Assembly (NCBI GenBank): GCA_003868215.1
Contig: QWDQ01000064.1
Location: forward strand, 1 to 64,000
Reading direction: 5' to 3'
DNA from: Pseudophaeomoniella oleicola
Lineage: Eukaryota > Ascomycota > Eurotiomycetes > Phaeomoniellales > Phaeomoniellaceae
Length of the DNA stretch: 64,000 bases
A model generated the notes under the pieces. It was not told the DNA's origin. It saw only the letters and a list, made by a program, of their open reading frames with translations, and searched no databases. Within the stretch, counting starts at the first letter, position 1. Each line of letters begins with the position of its first letter. Shown piece after piece: positions 1 through 11,701 of this stretch. The position numbers and the translations under genes were made by a program.

Positions 1-73
1 ACCCTAACCCTAACCCTAACCCTAACCCTAACCCTAACCCTAACCCTAACCCTAACCCTAACCCTAACCCTAA
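1..73. repeat. Telomeric repeat tract, C-strand (CCCTAA)12
   Basis: Twelve perfect CCCTAA units run from base 2 to 73, preceded by a single A. This is the C-rich strand of a TTAGGG telomere reading 5' to 3' from the chromosome end, so base 1 is at or very near the physical terminus and the rest of the window runs inward. The tract ends abruptly in an A-rich sequence. TTAGGG is the usual telomere unit of filamentous ascomycetes. Confidence 0.98.
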
Positions 74-346
74 AAAATCTTTTAAAAAATAGTTTTATTT
101 TAGTATTTTTTAAATTAAATTTAGAGCTGTCCTTTAGAAAATAGTTTTATTTTAGTATTTTTTAAAATTAGATTTAGAATTATTCCTTAAAAAATAGTTT
201 TATTTTAATATTTTTTAAATTAGATTTAAAACTGTTTTTTAAAAAATAATTTTATTTTAGTATTTTTTTAAATTAGATTTAAAGCTGTTCCTTAAAAAAT
301 AATCTTATTTTAATATTTTTTTAAATTATATTTAAAGTTATTTTTT
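74..346. repeat. AT-rich subtelomeric tandem repeat, about 53-bp unit, five copies
   Basis: Five head-to-tail degenerate copies of a unit of about 53 bp can be followed, starting near 84, 137, 189, 241 and 294. Each begins with AAAAAATAGTTTTATTTTAG-like sequence and ends with a CTGTCCTT- or TTATTTTT-like segment. A further copy occurs at about 488-540 between the two 122-bp blocks. Copies differ mostly by C/T and G/A changes. The region has very low GC and no coding potential. It is probably subtelomeric satellite hit by RIP. Confidence 0.85.
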
Positions 347-662
347 AAGGGAATAGCTGTATCTCGAATTATTTTAATTATTTTTAAATTTTTTCGTTAA
401 GTTATCCCTCAGGGGACAACTACCTAACCCTAATCTAAAGACCAACCCACGGTTTTCGCCCTATAATTAAATTTAAAATTATTTCTTAAAAAACAGTTTT
501 ATTTTAGTATTTTTTTAAATTATATTTAAAATTATTTCTTAAGGGGACAGCTGTATCTCGGATTATTTTAATTATTTTTAAATTTTTTCGTTGAGTTATT
601 TCTCAGGGGACAACTGTTTAATCCTAATTTAAGGGCTAATTCACGGTTTTCGCTTTATAATT
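347..662. repeat. Duplicated 122-bp subtelomeric block (347-468 and 541-662) with transition-only divergence
   Basis: Bases 347-468 and 541-662 align over 122 bp without gaps. All differences I can see, roughly 17, are C/T or A/G transitions and none is a transversion. The first block keeps a short telomere-like stretch (CTAACCCTAATCT at about 424-436) that is changed to T-richer sequence in the second. The blocks are separated by one copy of the 53-bp unit. Equal length with transition-only divergence points to RIP acting on a subtelomeric duplication. Confidence 0.85.
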
Positions 663-818
663 CCTATTAATATACTGATATCATAGTAAACTGCTTGGTG
701 TATATAGGTAGGATAACTTGCTGATTCTAGCCCTGGGGTCAGGACACAGTTTATGTTTTATAATATAATCTGTCTTACCGGTGCTTATTATAAGTATCTT
801 TGGATCCCCTACTCTTTG

Positions 819-2635
819 TTATGCCAGGCTGATCCATCTCTCCTTATCAATCAGTGACCCTAGCTTAAGCTGGGATGATGTAATCTGGAAGCCATCCATA
901 GCAATACTGCGAGCGATCATCCGCTTTTCAACAACCTTCCTAGCATGATGAATGTTTCCTAGTTTCCTAGACCTTTCGAGCTGTGTGAGGCGGCTGAGTA
1001 CGAAGTGCTGTTGGCCCTCTGTTTCCAGTGTTGAATCGCCTAGGACAAACAGAGGCCATAGGGACGCTGCGCTTGTATCTGGCATTGACTGAAGTAGATT
1101 GATTATTGAGTCAATAAGATGTCTTCTTCCCACACTTCGGGACGCTGTATTTGTGCGAGGGTCGGAAAGCGGGATCCGGTTGTCAAGATATAGTAGGGCA
1201 GCCAGCCTTTTGGCTTCTGCAATTTGGAGAATGCTTTGGCGCTGTTGATCAGGGGTGCACAGTGGTGGCTTTTGCTGGAGGCTACGGAGACCTTTTCGAA
1301 TGCGAAGATGTTGAGCAACAGTATCTGTGCCATCCATGTTGGAACTGTTACTGGAGATAACCGCCAGAGAAGAGATGTCACTGATGGTTGATATCAACTC
1401 GCGAGAGCAACCCATCAAGGGGTCAATCTAACACTACTGTCAAATCGCTTTCTCAACGGTCCAGGATATATCTTACCACTTGAGGTTCAGCATCAGTCCA
1501 GCGATAGCTGTCTGTATGACCTCCGAGTTCCAGTCCAGTCCTTGCCATCACATCGTGTGCTACAAAGTAGATTTCACAAAATCGTTTGAGTGCGTCATCC
1601 ATTGTGCCCCGTGACTGAAGCTGGGCCAGCATCCGCATTCCCATATTGAGGTGGGTTACCCAGGACGGCGAGCAATCATCGGAAATCTGCGTTCATATAG
1701 TTAGCAAGAGTAATGTAGGACAGGCGCAGCTCATACATCATAGAAGCAGAGCATCACCATCGTAGCAAGGCTCTTCCAATCCACCGATTCCACAGACAAG
1801 TGGCGCCTGAGAGATCGGATGGCTGCTGTCTTGAATGTCAAGGCCGAAGGTTCGAAGCGACGGTCGTTGAATAGTCGTAACTGATTGGCAGCTGCAGCAA
1901 GTAAAGAACTTCGTAATGGAGCAAATTGCGATGCAATTGGCAGAAGAATCGTTAAATATGGGTTGTCGATAGGACTCAAAGAACATTTAGGGCAGAGTTC
2001 ATTGATATAATAATCCAGCAGATAGGCTTCTATGCCCTCATAAGTACCTGATCTGATTTGTGCGAGATTAGATCCGGCAAAGTTGTCCATATGCTCAGTA
2101 TAGCCTGATGGTACCAGCATGCTTTCATGAAGATCAAAATCCACTGCCTCTTGATGAGATTCATCTACAACGTCTCCCAGGAAAAGCACATCCTCGAAGT
2201 CCTTCGGTGTAAAGTTAAGGAACGTCCACGTGCTCCCACTGACAGTGGCGCGATTTGGCCGCTGGTCAACCACAGCGTAGGGCTTCGACCTCAGGTTCTG
2301 AATCGTTGTACCCCCATTGCGCGACCATATACCTAGACAAGCAGTCAGCCAGTGATGTTACTCCACTATTAGGTAACGTACCAGCTCTCCCATGGGCAAT
2401 GTTGCGTTGAAGTGCATCTTCTTCCCATAAGAGTTTGATACCATAAGTACAGCCCAACTTGAGTCTGTCACAGCGGGCACAAAATGGACGTTCCTCGGTG
2501 CACTTTACATGGGCCTCTTGAAGCAAATCAGATGTTAGCATACCATCTGATTTCAATATCAGAAAGCGTTCCCTTACTTTTGCATGTGAAGCATCCTGAT
2601 CTATGCTTTGGTTGACCCTTCCTTGTTCGAGTCAT
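819..2635 (-). CDS. Zn2Cys6 transcription factor with Fungal_trans_2-type C-terminal domain
   Basis: Probable DNA-binding regulator. A 58-bp first exon (2578-2635, ATG at 2633-2635) splices over an intron at 2517-2577. The joined reading frame has a full binuclear zinc cluster: Cys at residues 15, 18, 25, 32, 35 and 42 (C-x2-C-x6-C-x6-C-x2-C-x6-C). A basic start (TRTRKGQPKHR) precedes it. Later exons (about 2383-2516, then segments within 1731-2333, 1453-1690 and 819-1418) carry helical sequence with the LCFYD...CSPSWVTHLN-like block typical of PF11951 regulators. The stop lies about 745 bp from the telomere repeats, so the gene is exposed to telomere position effects. It is transcribed toward the telomere, tail to tail with nothing. 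Its best candidate targets are the 5-oxoprolinase and permease next door. Exon joins beyond the first are less certain. Confidence 0.85.
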
Positions 2636-2935
2636 GGAATACAAATATCATGTACATACCGTGAATGACAATGAAGAAAGCTTTTATCTGTAGGTCTGCC
2701 GTCTTTTGTTGGAGCGCGGTGTTGATAAGGGAGTGGGGTACGAACGGAGGAATAACGGAAGTGAAGAGCGAACGCCGAAGAAGCAGAGGAAAGTATGCCG
2801 AAGACAACGGATATATGAGTTACAGGTCAAGCTTGTCTGAAACTGCAGTGTAGAATTCAGACTGCTCAAGGGAATGGTGCATTGTTTAAATTCAGAGCCT
2901 TAGGTACTAGTATTATCTACCAAAATTCGTTTTGT
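2636..2935. other. Intergenic, regulator promoter and 3' end of 5-oxoprolinase gene
   Basis: About 300 bp between the start of the telomere-proximal regulator and the stop of the 5-oxoprolinase gene, both on the minus strand. Short open frames overlap on both strands, but none resembles a known protein. No clear motif was seen. Confidence 0.5.
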
Positions 2936-5900
2936 CTATGCTGACTCTGCCTGAGTACTAGCAAACGCAGCTACACTACCCATTGCTCGTGGATGGTGAA
3001 TACCTACTGTCCCAAGCCCATCCACTCGAATGGTAGGAGCAGATTCACCAACACGACCGAATCCTCCGCCACCAGGAGTATGGATGATACAGCGATCTCC
3101 AGTAGACATGGCGACCATATTTTTGGGTCCAAGATTTATCCATCTCTCTGTACCGTCCGCATTCTTCTTCACCCAGTAATTTGCACCCCTGCCTCCATCT
3201 GCACCTCCACGCATACCGTATGGAGAGGTTACTCGCCGTTCGGTGATTACACTGAACTTCAGTGGTGCTCTACATTCCATATCGCGGATAACACCATCTC
3301 CACCAGAATGCATTCCATGACCACCTGAGCCTTTTCGTATCGAGAATTCCCGCAATATTACGGGGTATCTCTTTTCCAGACTTTCTGGGTCAGTTATTCG
3401 TGTGTTCGTCATATGCGTATGCACGCCCGAGGCCCCATCAGCGGCAGCAGTGGCACCAGAGCCTCCACAAATTGTTTCTCCAAAAGCGTATGCATGACCT
3501 GCCAGCTTGTTGCCATTTGCGTCTTTTCCACCTTCACCAAAGAACCCCAGGCAGTTCATGCAGCCTTGCGAAGCGCCTGCAACCTCAAAAGCTTTGAGGA
3601 TTACGTCTACGACGCGTTGAGAGGTTTGTGTATTGCCTGCACATACTGCAGGCCCACTAGATGGGTTGAGAAACGAGCCGGATGGAAGTATGACCTGCGT
3701 TGGGGCCAAACATCCTTGGTTCATCGGGATATCTAGCCCAATGAGTAGTCGTAATGAGTACAACAGAGCCGAGTGGGTGATTGCCGGTGGTGCGTTCATG
3801 TTGCCGAACATCTCGCAGCTCGTACCAGTGAAGTCAAACATAGCACTTCCGTCCGGCGAAATTGTTATCTTCAACCGGACGATGCTAGCATTATCCATGC
3901 TATCTTCGGCTTCGAGCACTGGACCGTTTGATCGCAATACTTCCTTCAGAAAAGACCGTACTGCGAGTTCAGCATTTCCTTGGATAGCTGCCATATACAT
4001 GTGGACGGTTTCCTGCGAGTATTCGTTCATCAAGGCCTGTACAAGGCTAAGACCTTTGTTATTGGCAGCCACTTGTGCCTTCAGGTCTGAGAGGTTATCG
4101 TTCAGCCGACGGCTACCATTGCACCCAGGGAAATTGCCTGGCTCGAGCAGAATTTTGACAATTCCTTGTTCGTCAAATTGTCCTTGGTGTATGAGTTTGA
4201 ATGACTTGATAGCAGCGCCCTCTTGCCACAACTCGGTGGAATTTGGAGGCATTGATGTTCCTCCGAGTCCTCCAATATCGGTATGATGGCCTCTAGATGC
4301 GACGTAGAATACTACCTCTTTGCCAGCTGAGTCGAAAACAGGAGTGATAACTGTTATATCAGGGAGATGAGTTCCGCCGGCCTCGGGGTGATTTGACACA
4401 AGGACATCTCCCGGAGAAAGCTTTCCTTTGTGTAGCTCATGCTGATATTTCACAGCATAACTCATGGAACCAAGATGAACAGGAACATGAGGTGCATTGG
4501 CAACAAGACCAGCTATTGCACGTTAGAACATCCAGCTACTTTAAGAGGAAGGACAGAATGCTTACCGTCAGGCCCGAAAATTGCGCAAGAAAAGTCAAGC
4601 CTTTCCTTAATATTCAATGACACAGAGGTATTTTGCAGTGCTCGCCCCATTTGTTCTGCGATACTCATAAAGCGATGGCCAAACACACTCAGTGTAGCAG
4701 GATCCACAACCTGACTAGAGACGTCTTGCTTCGCAGATGACGAAATTTCAATGAGGACATGAGAGGACAGTATTCTGGCAGATGCGCTCGGAACGAGTAG
4801 AATTGTCTGCGTGGCATCGATGATGATTGCAGGCCCAGAAATGATCGAACCGGGAACAAGGGAATGAAGTTCGTACACCGGAGTCATCAAGCTTCCTTGG
4901 GATTTAAAGTAAACTGTTTTCTGCTTGCTTGTTAGCATTGACCAACAGCTTCATCAGGAATTACTGACCGTCGTCTGTGCCTTCTGGATTGTTTCCTGGA
5001 AGTCTAGTTTACGTGTCTCCGCCGATAATGACAGACTATCATCCATCGTGCTTGTGCTCTTTCCTATCCCCCGAACACGTATATCGTCGATCAGAATTGG
5101 CCTGTCCTCCGGAAATACAAAGTTGAATTCTTGTAGATGCCGTTTCAAAAAAGCTTTTTTGAAATCAAGTCCGTCACTTTCCATGATCATCATTGCCGTT
5201 TCCGTTCCTTGATACCGCATATTGAGATAGTTTTCATACTGGATGTTCTTAATGCCAACTCCCTGGTCGATGATCTTTGATTGAACTTGATCCCTGAGCG
5301 ACTCGAATATAGCCGATATCGCCTCCCTATCATCCGCAGAGTAGGGGCAACTGTGTGGCTTTTGCGCTTCCTGCACGATATCGGCCAAAGCCATACCTAC
5401 ATCTGTCAACATATGTCAATGTACAGGTGAACAGTTTACGTACCATACGCTGATAATATACTGGAGTACTTGTGGACAATGATGTTTCCAATTCCCAAGT
5501 TAGATGCAATATCACAAGCATGCTGTCCTCCAGCTCCGCCAAAGACGCTGAGATGGTGGCTCCCTACAATAAGATCAGTGAATGATATTCGCTGGTTGTG
5601 AGAACGGGTCAAGCAACCTACCTACGGAGTGTCCTTTTGCCTCTGTCAAAGCGCGAATGGGTCTGCACATGGCTTCATTCGCAACATCAAGGAATCCGCA
5701 AGCGATTTCTTCCGGGCTAAGAGAACCACCTGTCTCCTTGTTGATCTGCCCAGTCAGTTCAAGAAACTTATGTTGTACAATAAGCTCATCTAACGGCTCA
5801 TTCTCTTTCGGACCGAAGATCTTAGGAAATGATTCAGGCACTAATCTTCCGAGGAACAAATTCGCATCTGTTACTGTCAGCGGACCCCCTTTCCGGTAGC

Positions 5901-7158
5901 ATGCTGGTCCAGGATGTGAAGAAGCGCTTTCTGGGCCGACATTAAATAACCCATTTCTCCATGTAAGTATGGATCCACCTCCAGCCGCAACTGTATTGAT
6001 GTCCAGCTGTGGACTTTGGATAGTAACTCCAGCGGTGGTTGTCTCAAAGACGTGTTCAAACACGCCTCCATAGCGTGACACATCGGTCGATGTACCACCC
6101 ATGTCGAAGCCGATGATAGGCACTCCAGTGGCTGCGTCATAGGAAGTTCTCGCATAACCCACAACACCACCAGCTGGACCACTCAAGATGCCTTTCAATC
6201 CGCTGAAGCGATCATGTCTTACGAGTCCTCCGTCTGACTGCATGAACTCACAACGGACGTCATTGAGGTGGCCACCTTGGAACCCTTTTCGAAATCCCTC
6301 AAGGTATTTCTTGATTTCTGGTGTCAAATAAGCATCAGCACTGGCGGAGCTACCTCTAGGGACCATCTTGATCATGTTTGCGGCAACTTGGGACGACATG
6401 GAAATGTGGCTAAATCCAGCGTCAAGAGCTAGCCGGCCTGCCCTCATCTCATGGTTTGGATAGGTATATGAGTGTGTGAAGCAGATACTGATTGTATCAA
6501 ATCCTTGACTTCGCAGAGTCTGTAGCTGACTTTTCAAGGCATCTTCGTTCAAGGGTTTCAAAATACGGATCAATTGGCCATTCAAGCCCGGTTCGAGGAC
6601 CCCAGGGGAAGTAGAGCTTTCACTGAATTCCCCATCGATGTCCTCATCGAAGCCTTCGATAGTGACCCGTTCGTCCACCTCAGAAACGGCAGAGTAGAGC
6701 ACTTCGGGCTTAGAAATGTTGAGATCGAAAAGACGTGGTCTTGACTGGTAACCAATTTCCAGCAAATCCTTGAAACCTTTCGTGACCAGAAAAGCATGTT
6801 TTGTTCCTTTGCGTTCCAGCAATGCATTTGTAGCAACGGTAGTCCCCATGCGTATGCTTTCAATGCTGTCTTTTGGCAACGGTACTCCCCTAGGTATCTC
6901 AACGCCACTATACGTTGACAAAACAACTCGAATACCTTTGCATGATTAGCCATTCAAATATAAGCATATCAATAAAGAATCAGAGACAGACTTACCTTCA
7001 GTTGGCGCGTCATCGTAATTGGAAGGGTCAACTGACAGGAGTTTAAACACCAAGTCCGGGAAGCCAGGAGCCGTTGCCCATATGTCCGTAAATGTACCAC
7101 CGCGATCTATGGCGATCCTAATACCCTGCACTGCCTTTGACTCTTGAATGGAACCCAT
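2936..7158 (-). CDS. OXP1: 5-oxoprolinase (ATP-hydrolysing), fused HyuA-HyuB type
   Basis: Opens 5-oxo-L-proline to L-glutamate using ATP, in the cytosol, as part of glutathione/gamma-glutamyl turnover. About 1,290 residues in at least six exons, matching fungal OXP1 length. The first exon (6946-7158) gives an [11 protein letters not shown] phosphate-binding start. The exon at 5575-6921 continues HydA_N/HydA with [24 protein letters not shown] and [17 protein letters not shown]. Exons around 4954-5542 hold the linker region, and 4513-4938 plus 2936-4512 hold the HydB half with [21 protein letters not shown] and a glycine-rich TPGGGGFG end. The Met at 7156-7158 sits directly before the family's N-terminal strand. 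It is divergent from the permease at 7921 and shares a motif-rich 762-bp promoter with it. A related family member hydrolyses N-methylhydantoin, so the substrate could differ, but similarity to eukaryotic oxoprolinase is strong throughout. Confidence 0.93.
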
Positions 7159-7920
7159 ATTGACAACCTGAACAAGACTGAAGACGCGTCAACATGTGAA
7201 GTCGATAGCTTTGATGAAGCAGTCGTATATCATTTTTCTTATATGGATGTGATCTGATCCGTCGATATGGCGTATCTGCAACTCCAACGGCTCTGTGCCG
7301 AATGTAGTGGCAGAGCTGTCCATGTGGTGATGCCGTACAGGAAGGTCGATACGGCGAACGATCCCGCCTGTGGGATGGAGTGGGACATATCTAGTGGATC
7401 ATGCCTAGGTCAGCCACAGCCTCGCCTCAATGTGATCATGACTAGCAGGTCGATACGATGAGAAAGCATTACTCGCCTATCGACATGGGGGAAAGATAGT
7501 TTGGTGGGTCAAGATAGAGATCCGTCGTATCGACCTTCTCTTAGCATCACCGTGCTTGGCAAAAGGCGGAGAGAATCCGCTCCGTTTCTTCCTCCGATCG
7601 TATTGACCATCCATTTTCTGCAACTTCTTATCTCGTTCCCTGTCAAAAGCTCCACAAGATCTTCTTGTCTATCGACACACATAGGAATGATGATAACGAC
7701 TACAAGGATATCAGCGTCCGTTGAGTCGTTGACAGGAAACACTGAATTAATAGCGATGCGATGTCTACAACACCCATGGATCCAAGAATATATATCGTGT
7801 TGATCATGATTTAAAGGGCTTACATCTCCCTCGCAACATCCCCTCCGCACATGCTCATCCTCTGACAATTCTTTGTGCTACTGGGACCTCACTCTTTAAT
7901 TCATTTCAGCGGTTGTAGCA
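7159..7920. promoter_or_regulatory. Divergent promoter with seven GTCGATA/TATCGAC motifs
   Basis: Shared upstream region of the 5-oxoprolinase and the permease. The 7-mer GTCGATA occurs at 7201-7207, 7261-7267, 7346-7352 and 7450-7456. Its complement TATCGAC occurs at 7478-7484, 7528-7534 and 7670-7676. Three copies extend to the 11-mer AGGTCGATACG (7343-7353, 7447-7457, and inverted at 7526-7536), and a one-base variant, CGTATTGACC, lies at 7599-7608. Chance expectation for the 7-mer on both strands in this length is under 0.1. GATA-factor sites (AGATAG at about 7494 and 7513) are also present, as expected for nitrogen-regulated genes. Confidence 0.75.
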
Positions 7921-9629
7921 ATGGACGTTTCAAAGAATGTCGGTTCGATTGAGACCACTGCCGGGATTGAGGAGAAGGATGTCAAACAAGTTGATCGCGC
8001 TGTTCTATTGCTCGCCAGTGCTGGAGAGATTGCACCTTTATCGGCAAAAGCTGAACGTCAACTAAAGTTGAAGATCGACTTGATAATGATTCCCATGGTC
8101 AGTCCTTTGCAGTTCATCATGGTACTCCTCTTTGACTCTTACTGACATTCGGCGAAGCTGTTCTTGACAGCTACTCTTGGAGCAGTCGACAAGGTTTCGC
8201 TTTCTACGGCAGCCATCTATGGCCTTAGGGACGACAACAATCTTCATGGACAGCAATACTCGTGGCTTGGATCGATACTCTCCTTGGGCTCCTTGGTTGG
8301 GATGTTCCCTTCATCGGCCATGCTGCACAAGTTCCCTTCGGCCAAATATATCTGCTGTTGTTCCATTGGATGGTCCGCGATGGCTCTTCTGTTGGCAAGT
8401 TGCAGCAACTTTGCTGGACTAATGACACTCAGGTTTCTGATGGGTGTCTTCGAGGCCATTATCGTCCCTGGTATATCACTCATCATTGCGGGTTGGTATA
8501 CCAAAAGTGAACAGCCTCCTAGGAACGCGCTGGTGTTCGCTGCTGCAAGCTCGATTGTCAACGGATTCCTGTCATGGTTGGTGGGAAAGTTTCCAGACAG
8601 TGATCCATTGGCTAAATGGCAATACCTGTACCTCATGGTTGGGTCCATATCCATGGCTTGGTCGCTCTTCGTCCTTGTCTTCCTTCCAGGCAGTCCTATG
8701 GAAGCAAAGTTCCTCACACATGAACAGAAGTTGCAATGGATACAGCGAGTCGCAGAGAATAAGACTGGTATTGAGAACAAAACCTGGAAATGGGATCAAG
8801 CTGTTGAAGCTCTTCTCGATCCAAAGACATGGATTATCTTCTTTTTTAACATCGCTATTAACATTCCTAATGGAGGTAAGTAGGAACGGTTACTGATACT
8901 TCGAAATTCGCTGATTAAATAGGTCTTACAACTTTCAATGCCGTGATCATTCATAATTTGGGATTTACGTCTGTCCAATCGTCATTACTGTCGATGCCGA
9001 CTGGCGTGATGTCAACCTTGGCTGCGTTTGTCTTCTCAAGTATCGCAGCAAGGTGGCACAACCGCCGCTGTCTTGTCACCATATTCGCTTGCTGTGTGCC
9101 AATCATTGGCACTGGTATCCTTTATGGTGTCCCAAGGACATCAGTGGCTGCTCAAATGGTCGGCCTTTATCTCGTAAGCGGAGTCTGTTCCAGGTTGAAA
9201 TCAGTCAAGTTGACGAAGTCTAGGTGTATACTTACTTTGGGCCATATGTCGTTGCCATTTCTTTGGCCCAAGCAAACACTGCTGGTAATGAAGAGCACCA
9301 TACTATTTGATTACATCTACTGATCTCCATTAGGGCACACGAAGAAGAATCTTTCATTTGCTATCCTCTATATAGGATATGCTGTTGGAAATTTGATTGG
9401 CCCACAGACATTCCGAGCCGATCAGGCTCCGGCATATACAGGCGGTGTCATCGCTATGTTGGTATGCTACTGCGTCTGTATTGGACTGATGGTTGTGTAC
9501 TGGGTCCTATGTGTCGTTCAGAATCGTAGAGTTGTCCTGGACGGAGAGCCGGTTTCCAGTGAAACTGCCCTTGTGGGACTTCAGGACATCACAGATTGGA
9601 AGCAAAAGGACTTTGAGTATACGTTTTAG
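7921..9629 (+). CDS. MFS permease, Dal5/allantoate (anion:cation symporter) family
   Basis: Plasma-membrane importer for small organic anions such as ureido acids, amides or carboxylates. Five exons (introns 8098-8157, 8876-8922, 9174-9223, 9285-9333) give about 500 residues, normal for the family. The N-terminus is cytosolic and hydrophilic (about 55 residues), then KIDLIMIPM and about 12 hydrophobic segments. Family hallmarks are the RFLMGVFEAIIVPG segment, IIAGWYTKSEQPPRNAL after TM4-5, and QTFRADQAPAYTGG before the last membrane pair. It is divergent from the 5-oxoprolinase and upstream of an amine oxidase. This suggests it imports the lactam or amide consumed by those enzymes, which is inference from context. 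Confidence 0.9.
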
Positions 9630-9994
9630 TGCAGCACCAGCAGGGATGTAGTTGAATAGCCAATTTCGAGCTCAAGGATAAGGAGTAAGAGATTTCGGCG
9701 ATTGCCGCGTAATTCCTGGAGGAGTTCTGGGGCAACTTCACTGGACCTACTGCTCTGTAGCTAAGGACATACGGATCGTATGATATTTCTCGAAATAGTC
9801 TTGAATGAATATTTTGCCTGCCGAGGACCCATGGCAGTCTTGCCCCACTTTTTTGCTGCTCTATATAATGCGAGTGTTCCCCCTTTTTCTCAGCTACAGT
9901 CTTCATCTCCCTCAAATACTGTGAGAAGACGCAGTCTTCAAATCATCTCACAGAGCCCAGCCGCTGTATGAATCAATCATCTTTTCCCTAAAAT
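9630..9994. other. Intergenic, promoter of FAD amine oxidase
   Basis: 365 bp between two co-oriented genes. It holds a pyrimidine-rich stretch near 9880-9990 just before the next start codon, as common in fungal promoters. Nothing else was recognised. Confidence 0.5.
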
Positions 9995-11498
9995 ATGTCT
10001 CCCTATCCCCCAAAAGAAACTTCGGTATTCATCGTTGGGGCTTCAGTGTTCGGTCTTTCAACAGCTTTGCACTTGGCTCAAGCTGGATATAGTAACATAA
10101 CTGTTTTCGACCGTGCGGAAACTATCCCAAGTCCATTCGCCGCAAGCAATGATCTCAACAAGATTGTACGGGCAGAATATGGGTCCGGTCACTGTGAGGA
10201 TGATTTCTATACTAGGCTGTCGCTAGTAAGTCTTAGCTGGAAAAGACATGGACAGCCACACTGATATATGGGAATCTTACTAGAAAGCCATAAAAGCCTG
10301 GCTCTCATCGCAATGGTCGGAGTGCTATCGCGAAGTCGGTTACGTTCGCCTTGCTGAAAGTGAAGGTAGGAAGGAGGCTATCCAGACGGACGCTGATTAC
10401 TTCTCGAAAGCTAGGCTTGAGGAGGAACTGTGGTTTCCGAACAATGCCTTCAGAGAACTCAAATCCAAGAATGATATCCAGGGCAGTGTTCCGCAGCTCG
10501 TTAAGGCCCAGTTCGGCTCGAATTGGCAAGGTTACCTCAATACCTACGCCGGTTACGCTCTAGCATCGAAAGCCATCCTTTCAACTTATAATCAATGTCG
10601 AAACTTTGGTATTAAGTTCATATTGGGATCTGGCGGTCACATAACTGAGCTCGAGACTGAAGGAAATAGTGCAGATATCAAGCACGTCGTAGCAATCAAA
10701 GCCTCCAATGGGGCTCTCCACCGACAACCAGAGGGCGTACCTCACATAACAATCCTATCTGTCGGTGCCTACCTATCTACTTTGCTAGCCATTGCTGGCG
10801 AGCAAGTAACAGCAAAATCATGGTCCGTAGGCCATCTGAAATTGACCAAAGAAGAAGCAACAGCGCTCCAGAACACCCCTGTCATGAACTTGTCCGAACT
10901 AGGATTCTGGATGGAGCCCCTCTGGACCTCCAACAACGTAAATGAGCCTAGAGTCACGCTTCCATCACAGGCCCCATCACTTCAAGCAGAAGAGGATGAG
11001 GGCGAATACCTCCTCAAACTTGCCGCTCATGGCGGTGGATGGACAAACTTCGTCCAGCTTCCCGACTCCGACACACCCATCTCCATTCCGCCATCGCACC
11101 CCTTGAATTCAATCCCGCCATCTGACGAGGTCAAATTACGTCTGTTGATCAAAGCCTCCTTGCCTCCCCACTTTCACGAGAGACCTCTGATCCATAAAAC
11201 AATCTGCTGGTGCGCTGACACCGCAGATTCCGAATATGTCATCGATTTTGTACCGGGGTACAAGCATCTCGTTCTCGCAGGTGCTGATTCCGGCCATGCT
11301 TTCAAGATGTTGCCAATCGCAGGGGAGTGGGTGAAGGAATTGTTGGACATTGGGGAGCAAAAATTGAAGCGGTGGAGGTGGAAACAAGTTGAGGGAGAAG
11401 AGCGTGGAGGCAAGCTTAGGGAGGGGTGGGATAATGTTGCTTGGAGGAGTGGAAGGGTTACGGATCTACGGGAGGCTGGAATAGAGTGTAGATTATAG
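9995..11498 (+). CDS. FAD-dependent amine oxidase, sarcosine / fructosyl-amino-acid oxidase family
   Basis: Oxidises a secondary amine (N-methyl, N-fructosyl or similar amino acid), giving an amine, an aldehyde and H2O2. Two exons joined over intron 10226-10283 give 481 residues, near the usual 430-470. The N-terminal dinucleotide fold is VFIVGASVFGLSTALHL, where the usual second Gly of GxGxxG is Ser. SNDLNKIVRAEYG follows, as in fructosyl-amine oxidases. Near the C-terminus ICWCADTADSEYVID carries the Cys that binds FAD covalently in this family, then AGADSGHAFKMLP. The last three residues, CRL, fit a loose PTS1 consensus, consistent with a peroxisomal enzyme. Neighbours (permease, aldehyde dehydrogenase) fit an amine-to-aldehyde-to-acid route. 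The exact substrate cannot be told from sequence. Confidence 0.85.
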
Positions 11499-11701
11499 AT
11501 GTTGCTAAGTAACAACCTGTTGAGGAGTCAAGAGAATAGATACTTCTGGAGGCATAGACGTATAGGTAGTAAGCTACATTTTAACCTGCTACGCTTACGA
11601 ATCAGTAGCGAGGCAGGTTATGTTACGATCTCTTCTTGGTAAGGACCGGAGCTGGGGAGATAAACAAACACTGTTTTCGCCTAAATCATATACTGCCCCT
11701 T

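Noticed and set aside
74-664. Possible remnant of a telomere-linked helicase gene
   Set aside because: The region is too short and AT-rich, with no helicase motif in any frame. It is fully explained by 53-bp and 122-bp repeats.
3400-4286. Plus-strand open frames of up to 217 codons inside the 5-oxoprolinase gene
   Set aside because: They lie opposite highly conserved HydB coding sequence, and their translations show no family features.
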